Positions 14,123 to 22,052 of a stretch of 22,363 bases of DNA are shown here, piece after piece (within the stretch, counting starts at the first letter, position 1; the number at the start of each line of letters is the position of its first letter). Position numbers and translations under genes: made by a program. The stretch is from Sediminibacterium sp. (GTDB lineage Bacteria; Bacteroidota; Bacteroidia; Chitinophagales; Chitinophagaceae), in assembly GCA_030158535.1 (NCBI GenBank), contig JAOASV010000003.1, positions 1 through 22,363 of the forward strand, written 5' to 3'. Under the pieces are notes generated by a model, which was not told where the DNA came from, made no database searches, and was given only the letters and a program-made list of their open reading frames with translations.

Positions 14123-16552
14123 TTATTTTCTGATTTCGGCACCTAATTCTTTTTCAAAAGCCCCAATTAATTTTGATACCATACTATCCGTTTCGGTGTC
14201 GGTCATGGTTTTTTCTTCGTCCACAAATGTAAAGCTAAGTGCCATCGACTTTTTGTTGACGCCTAATTTATCGCTTTCAAATACATCAAATAAACGGATA
14301 CCTTTTAGCTTAGGAAGTTTTACCGTACCCACCGCAAGTTCAATAGCAGCATAGGTTACAGCGCGGTCCACTACCAGTGCCAAATCTCTTTGTACGGCCG
14401 GGAACTTAGATACTTCTTTGTAAACAATTTTTTGTTTTTCGGCGGCAGTAACAAGTGCAGCCACATCTATATCTACAAAAACAACGCCTTGTTTGATATC
14501 AAATTGTTGACGTTTTTTTGGCGACACTTCTTGTAAAGCAGCAATATGAATACCGCCCACTGTTGCAGCAACACAGGTGCTTGCGGTATCCTTAGCAGTG
14601 TCGTCTAATGACCAGCTAATAGGAGGCAGACCAGTAATTGTAGCAATGGCCTGCAAAATGCCTTTTGCCATTAAAAGGTCTTGCTCTTTGGATTTTACAC
14701 GCCAACCCTCTTCGGTATCTAAACCGCTTAAGTAAATACACAAATGTTCCTTTTCAGAATACTGCCCAGAACCACTGGTAGCATAGGTTTTGCCAAATTC
14801 AAACAAACGCAAATTGTGGTTACGTCTATTGCAATTGTAAGCGATGGTTTCAAGTCCTGTTTCAAGCATCGATGGACGAAGCACGTCTAAATCGGCACTT
14901 AAATTATTCATCATTTTAACGGCTGTTTCTAAAACAGCTGGCGTAAAATATTGACTATTGGTAATAGAGTTTGTAAAGATTTCTACAAAGCCTTTACCTA
15001 CTAAAAACTGTGTTGTTTTTTCTTTGATCACTTCTTTAGCACTTGCTACTTCTACAGCAGGGCTAATGGTAATGGTGGTCGGAATTTCAATATTATCAAG
15101 TCCATCAATACGTAAAATTTCTTCTACTAAATCGGCAGGGATACTAATGTCTGGTTTACTATAAGGCACTGCAACACGGAGTTCATCGATACCTTCCCCA
15201 AGCACTTCAAAACCCAGTGCAGTCAAGATTTTTTTAACCGCTTCGGGGTGGTAATTTTTACCACTTAATTTTTTGATATAATGGTATTTAACAGCGACTT
15301 CTGTTTTAGGCGTCACCGCCGGATAGATATCAGTAATGTCAGAACTGATACTACCTCCAGCCACTTCTTTAATTAGTAATGCGGCTCTTTTTAATACCTG
15401 AACTGTTGAAGCAATATCAACCCCTTTTTCAAATCTAGTAGCAGCATCGGTACGAAGACCATGGTGTAAAGACGTTTTACGAATGGTTGTTGGATGAAAC
15501 CAAGCGCTCTCTAAAAATATAGAAGTCGTACCAGCGTGAACGCCACTTGCAGCACCACCAAACACACCCGCAATGCACATAGGATCTGTGGCATTACAAA
15601 TTAATAAATCAGAATCTTGTAGTTTTCTTTCTTTGGTATCAAGGGTTGTAAAAGCAGTACCCGCAGCCACATTTTTTACAATCACTTTGCCACCCGTAAT
15701 TGCTGCAGCATCAAATGCATGCAGTGGTTGGCCTGTTTCGTGTAAAATATAATTGGTAACGTCTACGATATTATTGATAGGTCTTACGCCAATCGCGGTT
15801 AATCTATTTTTTAACCAACTTGGAGAATCAGCAACTGTAACGCCCGTTAATTCGATACCTGCATAACGCTTACACGCTGTTTCGTTTTCGATGCTAACAG
15901 CAATCGTTTTATTATTTTTATCTGGGGCAAATGACGATGGAAAAGGAGCCACTGGTTTTGCTTCTTTTTCATGGTGCGTTAAATAAGCACACACGTCTTT
16001 TGCAACACCGTAATGACTCATAGCGTCCATTCGGTTGGGTGTTAAACCAATTTCATATACCCAGTCTTGATAGGGCTCAAACAGCGTGGCAGCAGGCGTT
16101 CCAACAACAGTGTCTGCTGCTAAAACCATAATGCCGTCATGACTGGTACCGAGTCCAATTTCATCTTCGGCGCAAATCATTCCAAAACTTTCTTCACCTC
16201 TAATTTTTGCAACACGCATGGTTAAAGGATCGCCAGCGCTTGGATAAATAGTTGTGCCAATAGTAGCTACAATTACTTTTTGTCCAACCGCAACATTGGA
16301 TGCACCACAAACAATTTGTAGTGGGGCTTCGGCACCAATATTTACGGTGGTAATTTTTAATTTATCGGCATTTGGATGCTGCGAGGCAGTAAGCACTTCT
16401 CCAACAGTTAAGCCGGCAAGTCCTCCTTTTACATTTTCATAAAACGTTAAACTTTCAACTTCTAAACCAATAGAGGTTAAAATTTTAGACAATTTTTCGG
16501 GTTCAATGCTCCAAGGCAGGTATTCAGATAGCCAGTTATAACTTATGGTCAT
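14123..16552 (-). CDS. pheT: phenylalanyl-tRNA synthetase beta subunit
   Basis: PheT is the beta chain of the alpha2-beta2 enzyme that charges tRNA(Phe); it holds the editing site and anticodon-contacting parts. The 809-residue length is normal. The order is an N-terminal segment with ISYNWLSEYLP, an EMAP-like tRNA-binding domain (about 42-150, with VGEVLTASQHPNADKLKI), the B3/B4 editing domain (about 215-390), B5 (about 405-480), a catalytic-like core and the C-terminal FDX-ACB domain (from about 716, FPAVQRDLALVVD). The gene is unlinked to pheS here. It starts at an ATG behind a perfect TAnnTTTG element and heads a series with the coiled-coil gene and zapA. I saw no phenylalanine-rich leader peptide or T-box. 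Confidence 0.97.
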   Translation of the reverse strand: MTISYNWLSEYLPWSIEPEKLSKILTSIGLEVESLTFYENVKGGLAGLTVGEVLTASQHPNADKLKITTVNIGAEAPLQIVCGASNVAVGQKVIVATIGTTIYPSAGDPLTMRVAKIRGEESFGMICAEDEIGLGTSHDGIMVLAADTVVGTPAATLFEPYQDWVYEIGLTPNRMDAMSHYGVAKDVCAYLTHHEKEAKPVAPFPSSFAPDKNNKTIAVSIENETACKRYAGIELTGVTVADSPSWLKNRLTAIGVRPINNIVDVTNYILHETGQPLHAFDAAAITGGKVIVKNVAAGTAFTTLDTKERKLQDSDLLICNATDPMCIAGVFGGAASGVHAGTTSIFLESAWFHPTTIRKTSLHHGLRTDAATRFEKGVDIASTVQVLKRAALLIKEVAGGSISSDITDIYPAVTPKTEVAVKYHYIKKLSGKNYHPEAVKKILTALGFEVLGEGIDELRVAVPYSKPDISIPADLVEEILRIDGLDNIEIPTTITISPAVEVASAKEVIKEKTTQFLVGKGFVEIFTNSITNSQYFTPAVLETAVKMMNNLSADLDVLRPSMLETGLETIAYNCNRRNHNLRLFEFGKTYATSGSGQYSEKEHLCIYLSGLDTEEGWRVKSKEQDLLMAKGILQAIATITGLPPISWSLDDTAKDTASTCVAATVGGIHIAALQEVSPKKRQQFDIKQGVVFVDIDVAALVTAAEKQKIVYKEVSKFPAVQRDLALVVDRAVTYAAIELAVGTVKLPKLKGIRLFDVFESDKLGVNKKSMALSFTFVDEEKTMTDTETDSMVSKLIGAFEKELGAEIRK

Positions 16553-16578
16553 GATTGCTTATACGTGTTTAAGGGCCT

Positions 16579-16586
16579 CAAAAATA
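16579..16586 (-). promoter_or_regulatory. -7 promoter element for pheT
   Basis: The minus strand reads TATTTTTG, a perfect TAnnTTTG match, 26 nt before the pheT ATG. The predicted leader is therefore too short for a T-box or attenuator. Confidence 0.5.
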
Positions 16587-16605
16587 AGTTTTTATAGCCG
16601 TAAAT

Positions 16606-16787
16606 GCTACGCTTTCGTGAGAACAAAACGCAGATTCATCCAACACTTCTTTCTGCACAAGATTTGTTAATAATGGCCTTTTTAAGTGGAATAAGTTTTG
16701 ATATTGGTGGATAACAGTAGTAAATTGTGTGGATAGCGCAGTAAAAACCTGCGTGGAACGGTTAGTTCCGTGTGGACGAAAAATAGC
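16606..16787. ncRNA. candidate structured RNA (6S-like rod), strand undetermined
   Basis: Six pairs of complementary segments occur in nested order: GCTA 16606 with TAGC 16784; TTTCGT 16613 with ACGAAA 16776; GAAC 16621 with GTTC 16765; CGCAG 16629 with CTGCG 16749; ATCCAACAC 16638 with GTGTGGAT 16727 (one bulged A); TGTTA 16665 with TAACA 16712. The resulting irregular rod of about 182 nt is close in length and general shape to 6S RNA. Against it, the helices are short, about a third of bases are paired by this count, local hairpins compete, and neither strand has a clear promoter or terminator at the ends. This is a hypothesis only. Confidence 0.25.
16706..16736 (-). promoter_or_regulatory. 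two DnaA-box-like 9-mers upstream of dnaB
   Basis: On the minus strand 16706-16714 reads TTATCCACC and 16728-16736 reads CTATCCACA, each one base from the DnaA box TTATCCACA, in the same orientation and spaced 22 bp apart. A poorer copy (seven of nine) is at 16771-16779. They could mark DnaA regulation of dnaB or an origin-type element; the number is too small to call an origin. Confidence 0.35.
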
Positions 16788-16882
16788 GAAGAAATACTTG
16801 AAAAAGCGCAAATCTTGGTGCATATTCGCTCTCCTCTGCATCAAATGCAGTCAATTATTCGACTTTGTAAAGCAAGCTAAAA

Positions 16883-18451
16883 ATGGACGTTAAGATTACC
16901 AATACCAACCGCAAAACTAGAAAGCCATCGATAGATATGAGCAGCATGCTCTATGGTAAAGTGCCCCCGCAAGCAAAAGAATTAGAGGAGGCGGTACTGG
17001 GTGCGATCATGCTTGAAAAAAGTGCTTTTGATACCGTATCAGAAATTATTAAGCCCGAATGTTTTTATGTAGAAGCGCATCAGCTGATTTTTAAAGTGAT
17101 GCAGCAACTGCAAAATGATAGTGTACCTATCGATATTTTAACGGTGGTAGAAGGCCTCAAATCAAAAAATGAATTAGACCTTGTAGGTGGACCATACCAA
17201 ATTACCAAGCTTACCAACTCGGTGGTATCGGCTGCTAACATTGACGCACACGCAAGAATTATTTTACAAAAATTTATTCAACGCGAACTCATCAGAATTA
17301 GTGGTGAAATTATTGGAGACGCTTACGAAGACAGTACCGACGTTTTTGATTTACTAGATGAGAGTGAAACAAAAATGTTTAACATCACCAACAATTATCT
17401 TAAAAAGAATTTTGAAGAAATAGGTCAAGTACTTGCCAAAACCATCAACCGTATTGATGAATTACGTACCAAAACAGAAGATATTTCTGGCGTACCAAGT
17501 GGCTTCCCAACACTAGACCGTATCACGTACGGATGGCAACCTACCGATTTAATTATCCTTGCGGCAAGACCGTCTGTGGGTAAAACCGCTTTCGCTCTTA
17601 ATCTAGCACGTAACGCAGCATTACACCCTACAAAGCCTATCCCTGTTGGGTTTTTCTCGTTAGAGATGAGTGCACCGCAGCTTGTGCAACGTATTTTAAG
17701 TGCGGAGAGTGAAATTAAAATGGAAAAAATTTCTAGGGGTAAACTAGAAGATTATGAATACCAACAACTACACGCAAAGGGATTAAAAAAATTAGAGCGC
17801 GCACCACTCTTTATTGATGATACTGCCGCCTTAAATATTTTTGAATTTAGAGCCAAGGCCCGCCGACTTGTAAACAAACACAAGGTTGGCATTATCATTA
17901 TTGACTACCTACAATTGATGAGCGGTAGTGGTGATAGAAACAATAACCGTGAACAAGAAATTTCAAATATCTCTCGAAGTTTAAAAGCGCTTGCCAAAGA
18001 ATTAAACATTCCAATTGTTGCACTTTCGCAGTTGAGTCGTGCGGTGGAAACAAGAAAGGAAAGTAAAATGCCACAGCTTAGTGACCTTCGTGAATCGGGT
18101 GCGATTGAACAAGACGCCGATATGGTAATGTTTATTTACCGTCCAGAATATTACGAAGTGATGAGTAACGATATGGGCGAAAGTACACATGGAGAAACGC
18201 ACGTAAGAATTGCAAAACATAGAAATGGTCAACTCGATACCATTAAACTACGCGCTAAACTCGACATTCAAAAATTTGAAGAATGGGATGGCGATGGCTC
18301 TGGATTTGGAACCAGCAACTGGAAACCCGTAGCCCCTGGAAGTACGGCTGGCACAGGTGCACAAGACAGCGCTAAACTATTTATTCAAAAAGAAAGCAAA
18401 ATGAATGAGGGTGATTTTGATGAAGGATTTGACAACGAAACACCGTTTTAA
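16883..18451 (+). CDS. dnaB: replicative DNA helicase DnaB
   Basis: DnaB is the hexameric 5'-3' helicase that unwinds the replication fork. The 522-residue protein has the N-terminal primase-interacting domain (about 25-130, PPQAKELEEAVLGAIML) and a RecA-like helicase domain: Walker A ARPSVGKT (228-235), FFSLEMSAPQLVQRILS, Walker B IIIIDYLQLM, LSQLSRAVETR, SDLRESGAIEQDAD and the arginine-finger segment KHRNG (446-450). After about 470 comes a low-complexity Gly/Ser/Ala tail ending GDFDEGFDNETPF, an acidic stretch with terminal Pro-Phe. No intein is present. The ATG at 16883 gives normal length. It faces pheT across the long gap and is followed after 24 nt by rsmE. Confidence 0.97.
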   Translation: MDVKITNTNRKTRKPSIDMSSMLYGKVPPQAKELEEAVLGAIMLEKSAFDTVSEIIKPECFYVEAHQLIFKVMQQLQNDSVPIDILTVVEGLKSKNELDLVGGPYQITKLTNSVVSAANIDAHARIILQKFIQRELIRISGEIIGDAYEDSTDVFDLLDESETKMFNITNNYLKKNFEEIGQVLAKTINRIDELRTKTEDISGVPSGFPTLDRITYGWQPTDLIILAARPSVGKTAFALNLARNAALHPTKPIPVGFFSLEMSAPQLVQRILSAESEIKMEKISRGKLEDYEYQQLHAKGLKKLERAPLFIDDTAALNIFEFRAKARRLVNKHKVGIIIIDYLQLMSGSGDRNNNREQEISNISRSLKALAKELNIPIVALSQLSRAVETRKESKMPQLSDLRESGAIEQDADMVMFIYRPEYYEVMSNDMGESTHGETHVRIAKHRNGQLDTIKLRAKLDIQKFEEWDGDGSGFGTSNWKPVAPGSTAGTGAQDSAKLFIQKESKMNEGDFDEGFDNETPF

Positions 18452-18475
18452 TTTTTCTACTTTTTAGCAAATATC

Positions 18476-19183
18476 ATGTCGGCACTACCCTATTTTTTTG
18501 AGCCTAGCATTGAAACGTCAAGCACCCACTTTGAATTAAGTGAACTGACGTCAAAACATTGTGTCCAGGTGCTACGCATGCGCGCCGGCGAAAGCCTTCA
18601 CCTCACAGATGGCATCGGAAACCTATATACAGCAAGTATTGTAGAGCCCGACAAAAGAAAGACGGTCGTAAAAATTGATTCGGTGGCACATACTCCTCGT
18701 CCTATAAAAAATGTTTGCGTTGCCATTGGACTTTTAAAAAATACGGGGCGCTTTGAATGGTTTTTAGAGAAAGCGACAGAAATGGGCGTGACAAAAATTG
18801 TCCCGTTAATTTGCGAGCGAAGCGAGCGCTCTAACCTCAAACAAGAACGCATGCAAGGGGTACTTATTGCAGCGCTTATTCAGAGTAAACAAACATGGTT
18901 GCCTATTTTAACAGAGCCTTTATCCGTTGCTACATTTATAAAAGAACATCCATCGGCACAAAAACTTATTGCACATTGTGAAGAGGGTAATAAAACAGAA
19001 CTCAAAGACGTGCCAAAGAATAACGATACCAGTATTTTGATTGGACCCGAAGGTGATTTTACGCCTTCTGAAATTGAAACAGCGCTAAGCGCTAACTACC
19101 TCCCTGTAAGCCTTGGTGCCACAAGACTCAGAACAGAAACCGCTGGTATGGTTGCAGCCGCTTTACTTATCTATAAAAATTAA
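18476..19183 (+). CDS. rsmE: 16S rRNA m3U1498 methyltransferase RsmE
   Basis: RsmE methylates N3 of U1498 of 16S rRNA in the assembled 30S subunit, using S-adenosylmethionine. The 235-residue protein has an N-terminal PUA-like domain (about 1-70, with HCVQVLRMRAGE) and a C-terminal SPOUT knot domain: FEWFLEKATEMGVTKIVPL, then the SAM-binding segments IGPEGDFTPSEI (near 190) and LGATRLRTETAG (213-224). Length and motifs are complete. It starts at an ATG 24 nt after dnaB and the next gene starts 20 nt after its stop, so the three plus-strand genes may be one transcript. Confidence 0.95.
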   Translation: MSALPYFFEPSIETSSTHFELSELTSKHCVQVLRMRAGESLHLTDGIGNLYTASIVEPDKRKTVVKIDSVAHTPRPIKNVCVAIGLLKNTGRFEWFLEKATEMGVTKIVPLICERSERSNLKQERMQGVLIAALIQSKQTWLPILTEPLSVATFIKEHPSAQKLIAHCEEGNKTELKDVPKNNDTSILIGPEGDFTPSEIETALSANYLPVSLGATRLRTETAGMVAAALLIYKN

Positions 19184-19203
19184 ACGCACCAATAAATAAC
19201 TGC

Positions 19204-20769
19204 ATGCAAGCAACTCAATCATCCCTTCGCAGTCGTTTAATTTTTGGCTTGATGCTTTTTGCATTCACCCACACAAGCACTTTCAATAGCTGGGGTAATA
19301 TCTACAATAAGCAACAAAAAGACAGTTTAACGGAAGCTGTTTTAGATTCTTTTATTGCTAATAACCAAGTAGATCAAAAATACAGCGCTGCCATTAAGGA
19401 ATTTTACACCTCCAATAATCATCAATACGTTTGGATGCAACCAAAAGGTGTAAAGCAAACAGCTAAAGATTTTATAACACACGTAAACAAACTTTCGCCA
19501 AATACGGTTGATAGTGGGTTTATTACGAGACTAACCAAACAAAGTTTTTCTCAAAATAATGGAGCCGCAGAAATAGAGTTGTCCTTAAGTCTCTCGTTTT
19601 TTAAATATGCAGATAAATGGCTAATGCCAAGTGATATGGATCCTGCTGCATTCAATTGGCGTATTCCTAAAAAATCATTAACACTTGCCAATCAATTAAA
19701 AAACTGGCTAAGCCCTGCTACCAAAATGGGATTTAATACCGGTAGTCAAAATTTTAAACTTTTACTCGAAAATTTTGCAAGCCTCTCTACCATTGCAGCA
19801 CTTGATACGGGCATACATATTAACCCCACCAACATAAAAATTAGAAAGGGAGAAATGGTGCCGGTTATTAGACAGGTAAAAAAGAAACTGCGTTTATTAG
19901 GAGATTTTAAAAGCACAGATACCACATCGCTTTATAGCAATACACTTGGCATTGCCATTAATAAATTTCAAGAAAGAATGGGGCTTGCTTCAAGTAGTAT
20001 CATTGACAAAGTCTTATTAAAAGCCATTAGCACACCTATTCAAGACTATGTAAATACCATTGCCATTAATTTAGAGCGCTTACGTTGGATGCCCGCCATG
20101 ATGGATAGTAATTATATTGTTGTAAATATTCCAGCTTATCAACTACTTGTTTTTGATAGCAGTAAAATTCAGTTTAAAATGCCCGTTATTGTTGGATCAG
20201 AATCCAATAACACGGTTATATTTAGCAACAGAATGCGCTACATCGTTTTTAGCCCTTACTGGAATGTGCCGCCAAGTATAGTGAAAGCAGAAATTTTACC
20301 TGGCATGAGAAAAAATAAAAATTACTTGGCTTCTAAAAATATGGAGATCACCATCCCCGGCGATGTGCCTACTATTAGACAATTACCGGGTGCTGCCAAT
20401 TCACTAGGTCTTGTGAAATTCTTATTTCCAAATGCCTATAATATTTACTTACACGATACGCCCGGCAAACATCTTTTTGCAAAGCAAAACAGGAGCCTAA
20501 GCCATGGCTGTATTAGATTAGGTGACGCCCGCAAAATGGCCGGCTATCTACTCAGAAATGATACCAGTTGGACAGCTATTAAAATAGATACGGCCATGCA
20601 CCAGCAAAAAGAAAAATGGGTGACACTTAAAAAAACAATCCCCGTTTTTATGGCCTATTTTACAAGCTGGGTAGATAGCAATGGGGTTTTACAATTTAGA
20701 AAAGACATTTACGACCATGACAAAAAAATGGAACGTATTTTATTTAAAAAAGAAGAGCCCCAACTCTAA
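19204..20769 (+). CDS. L,D-transpeptidase, YcbB/LdtD-like, with peptidoglycan-binding region
   Basis: The 521-residue protein has an N-terminal signal or anchor sequence (about 10-28, RLIFGLMLFAF), a helical region (about 45-210), a peptidoglycan-binding-like segment (about 215-275, PVIRQVKKKLRLLGDF) and an L,D-transpeptidase YkuD domain (about 300-470). The catalytic motif is intact: YLHDTPGKHLF followed by SHGCIRL, with His434 and nucleophile Cys436. Such enzymes form 3-3 peptidoglycan crosslinks or attach proteins to the wall in the periplasm, and resist many beta-lactams. The large N-terminal part and length match YcbB/LdtD of E. coli (about 615 residues) in plan, though shorter. It starts at an ATG 20 nt after rsmE. 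The exact reaction cannot be told from sequence. Confidence 0.92.
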   Translation: MQATQSSLRSRLIFGLMLFAFTHTSTFNSWGNIYNKQQKDSLTEAVLDSFIANNQVDQKYSAAIKEFYTSNNHQYVWMQPKGVKQTAKDFITHVNKLSPNTVDSGFITRLTKQSFSQNNGAAEIELSLSLSFFKYADKWLMPSDMDPAAFNWRIPKKSLTLANQLKNWLSPATKMGFNTGSQNFKLLLENFASLSTIAALDTGIHINPTNIKIRKGEMVPVIRQVKKKLRLLGDFKSTDTTSLYSNTLGIAINKFQERMGLASSSIIDKVLLKAISTPIQDYVNTIAINLERLRWMPAMMDSNYIVVNIPAYQLLVFDSSKIQFKMPVIVGSESNNTVIFSNRMRYIVFSPYWNVPPSIVKAEILPGMRKNKNYLASKNMEITIPGDVPTIRQLPGAANSLGLVKFLFPNAYNIYLHDTPGKHLFAKQNRSLSHGCIRLGDARKMAGYLLRNDTSWTAIKIDTAMHQQKEKWVTLKKTIPVFMAYFTSWVDSNGVLQFRKDIYDHDKKMERILFKKEEPQL

Positions 20770-20780
20770 CATCCATATCC

Positions 20781-20788
20781 TAACTTTG
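20781..20788 (+). promoter_or_regulatory. -7 promoter element for the GNAT-like gene
   Basis: TAACTTTG is a perfect match to TAnnTTTG, 15 nt before the ATG at 20804 and just after the transpeptidase stop. It supports the internal ATG over the upstream in-frame start. Confidence 0.55.
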
Positions 20789-20803
20789 AATCAAAGAAAT
20801 AAG

Positions 20804-21976
20804 ATGCATTTAATTGAAGTAACGAGCGCAGCTACCGCACAAGATTTTTTAGATGTGCAAGCCATTATCAATGCAAGTGATCCTAATTATATTAGACCGC
20901 TTAACAATGAGGTCAATGACGTATTTGACCCACTTAAAAATAAAAATTTCAAATACGGAGAAGCCAAAAGATGGATACTAGAAACAGACGATGGCTCACT
21001 TGTAGGGCGTATTGCAGCATTTACCAATTCAAAATATATCAATAAAGGAACCGATTTTAAAACGGGAGGTGTAGGTTTTTTTGATTGCATCAACGACCAA
21101 GCGGCTGCAAATTTATTATTTGATACAGCTAAAGATTGGCTTGCTCAAAAAGGAATGGAAGCCATGGATGGGCCTATTAATTTTGGGGACAGAGACAAGT
21201 GGTGGGGACTAATGGTAGAAGGTTTTGACAAGCCTCCTATGTATGGTATGTCGTATAATCCAGCATATTACGAAACACTTTTTACCAACTACGGTTTTCA
21301 AAATTATTACAACCAGTATTATTACGCTATGAGCGTTAATGATGAACTTCCTAGCAGGTTCCCGGAAAGACACGCCCGTTTTGCAGCAAAGCCCGATTAT
21401 GTAGCCAAGCATGTTAAATTAAGCGAGCTTGAAAAATATGCGGGCGACTTTGCAACGGTTTACAACGCCGCATGGGCGCAACATGGTGAGGCCAAAGAAA
21501 TTACCAAAGAACAAGTGATCAAGCTTTTTAAAACCATGAAACCAATTATGGACGAGCGTCTTGTTTGGTTTGCCTATTATAAAGAAGAGCCCATTGGCAT
21601 GTTCATTAATATTCCGGACCTCAATCAATATTTCAAACATTTTAATGGTAAGCTGGGCTGGTTCGAAAAACTTCGTTTGTTATACATGACAAAAACGGGC
21701 AAAAACAAACAACTAACCGGACTGGCTTTTGGTATTGTTCCAAAATATCAATCACTTGGCATAGACAGCTTTATGATTCAGGAATGCTCTCTACTTATTA
21801 AAAACAAAGGTTGGTATGACCGCTACGAAATGGGATGGGCTGGCGATTGGAATCCAAAAATGCTCAATATCTATAAGAGTTTAGGTGCCAGTCCAAGCCG
21901 CAGAATGGTCACTTTTAGGTGTCTTTTTCATGACTCCAAGCCTTTTGAGCGTCACCCAGAAATGGTGTACGGCTAA
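20804..21976 (+). CDS. large GNAT-fold-like protein, substrate unknown
   Basis: This 390-residue protein has no signal peptide or membrane segment. Near residue 312 it has FGIVPKYQSLGIDSFMIQE, similar to GNAT motif A with the Q-x-x-G-x acetyl-CoA pyrophosphate loop, and a following helix, so an acyl-CoA-dependent transferase is likely. The first half (LVGRIAAFTNSKYI, GGVGFFDCINDQAAANLLFD) looks like a second, degenerate GNAT-like unit with strand pattern, which would make it a double-domain protein. It is rich in Trp and Tyr, for example around DRDKWWGLMVEGF and YNQYYYAMSV. Related proteins are widespread in Bacteroidota, often called hypothetical; the substrate is not known to me. The start is the ATG at 20804, behind a perfect promoter element; an in-frame upstream ATG at 20681 would overlap the transpeptidase gene by nearly 90 bp. 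Confidence 0.8.
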   Translation: MHLIEVTSAATAQDFLDVQAIINASDPNYIRPLNNEVNDVFDPLKNKNFKYGEAKRWILETDDGSLVGRIAAFTNSKYINKGTDFKTGGVGFFDCINDQAAANLLFDTAKDWLAQKGMEAMDGPINFGDRDKWWGLMVEGFDKPPMYGMSYNPAYYETLFTNYGFQNYYNQYYYAMSVNDELPSRFPERHARFAAKPDYVAKHVKLSELEKYAGDFATVYNAAWAQHGEAKEITKEQVIKLFKTMKPIMDERLVWFAYYKEEPIGMFINIPDLNQYFKHFNGKLGWFEKLRLLYMTKTGKNKQLTGLAFGIVPKYQSLGIDSFMIQECSLLIKNKGWYDRYEMGWAGDWNPKMLNIYKSLGASPSRRMVTFRCLFHDSKPFERHPEMVYG

Positions 21977-22052
21977 AATTATACCCATGTGCAAAAAAGG
22001 TGGGATTTAGATAAGGGTAAGCCTACCGTTGTGCTTATATTGCAACCCTGTT

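Larger units (their letters stand above)
16587..16882. other. long non-coding gap between divergent pheT and dnaB
   Basis: This is the only gap over 300 bp in the window when the pheT leader is included. The one open frame across it (minus strand, 16844 to 16578, 88 codons) is rich in His, Phe, Gln and Thr, resembles no family I know and runs over the pheT promoter, so I do not call it. The gap holds DnaA-box-like 9-mers, several small inverted repeats (CGCAG/CTGCG at 16737-16753, GGAAC/GTTCC at 16755-16769, CTGCAT/ATGCAG at 16836-16850) and complementary segments that might form a long RNA rod. No perfect TAnnTTTG element was found in front of dnaB. Confidence 0.7.

Noticed and set aside
16578..16844. 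88-codon open frame on the minus strand in the pheT-dnaB gap
   Set aside because: Odd composition rich in His, Phe, Gln and Thr, no recognisable family, and it covers the pheT promoter; more likely a chance open frame in non-coding DNA.
21990..22052. Small GGTA/TACC inverted repeat before dnaX as a terminator for the GNAT-like gene
   Set aside because: Only four base pairs with no T-run after it.
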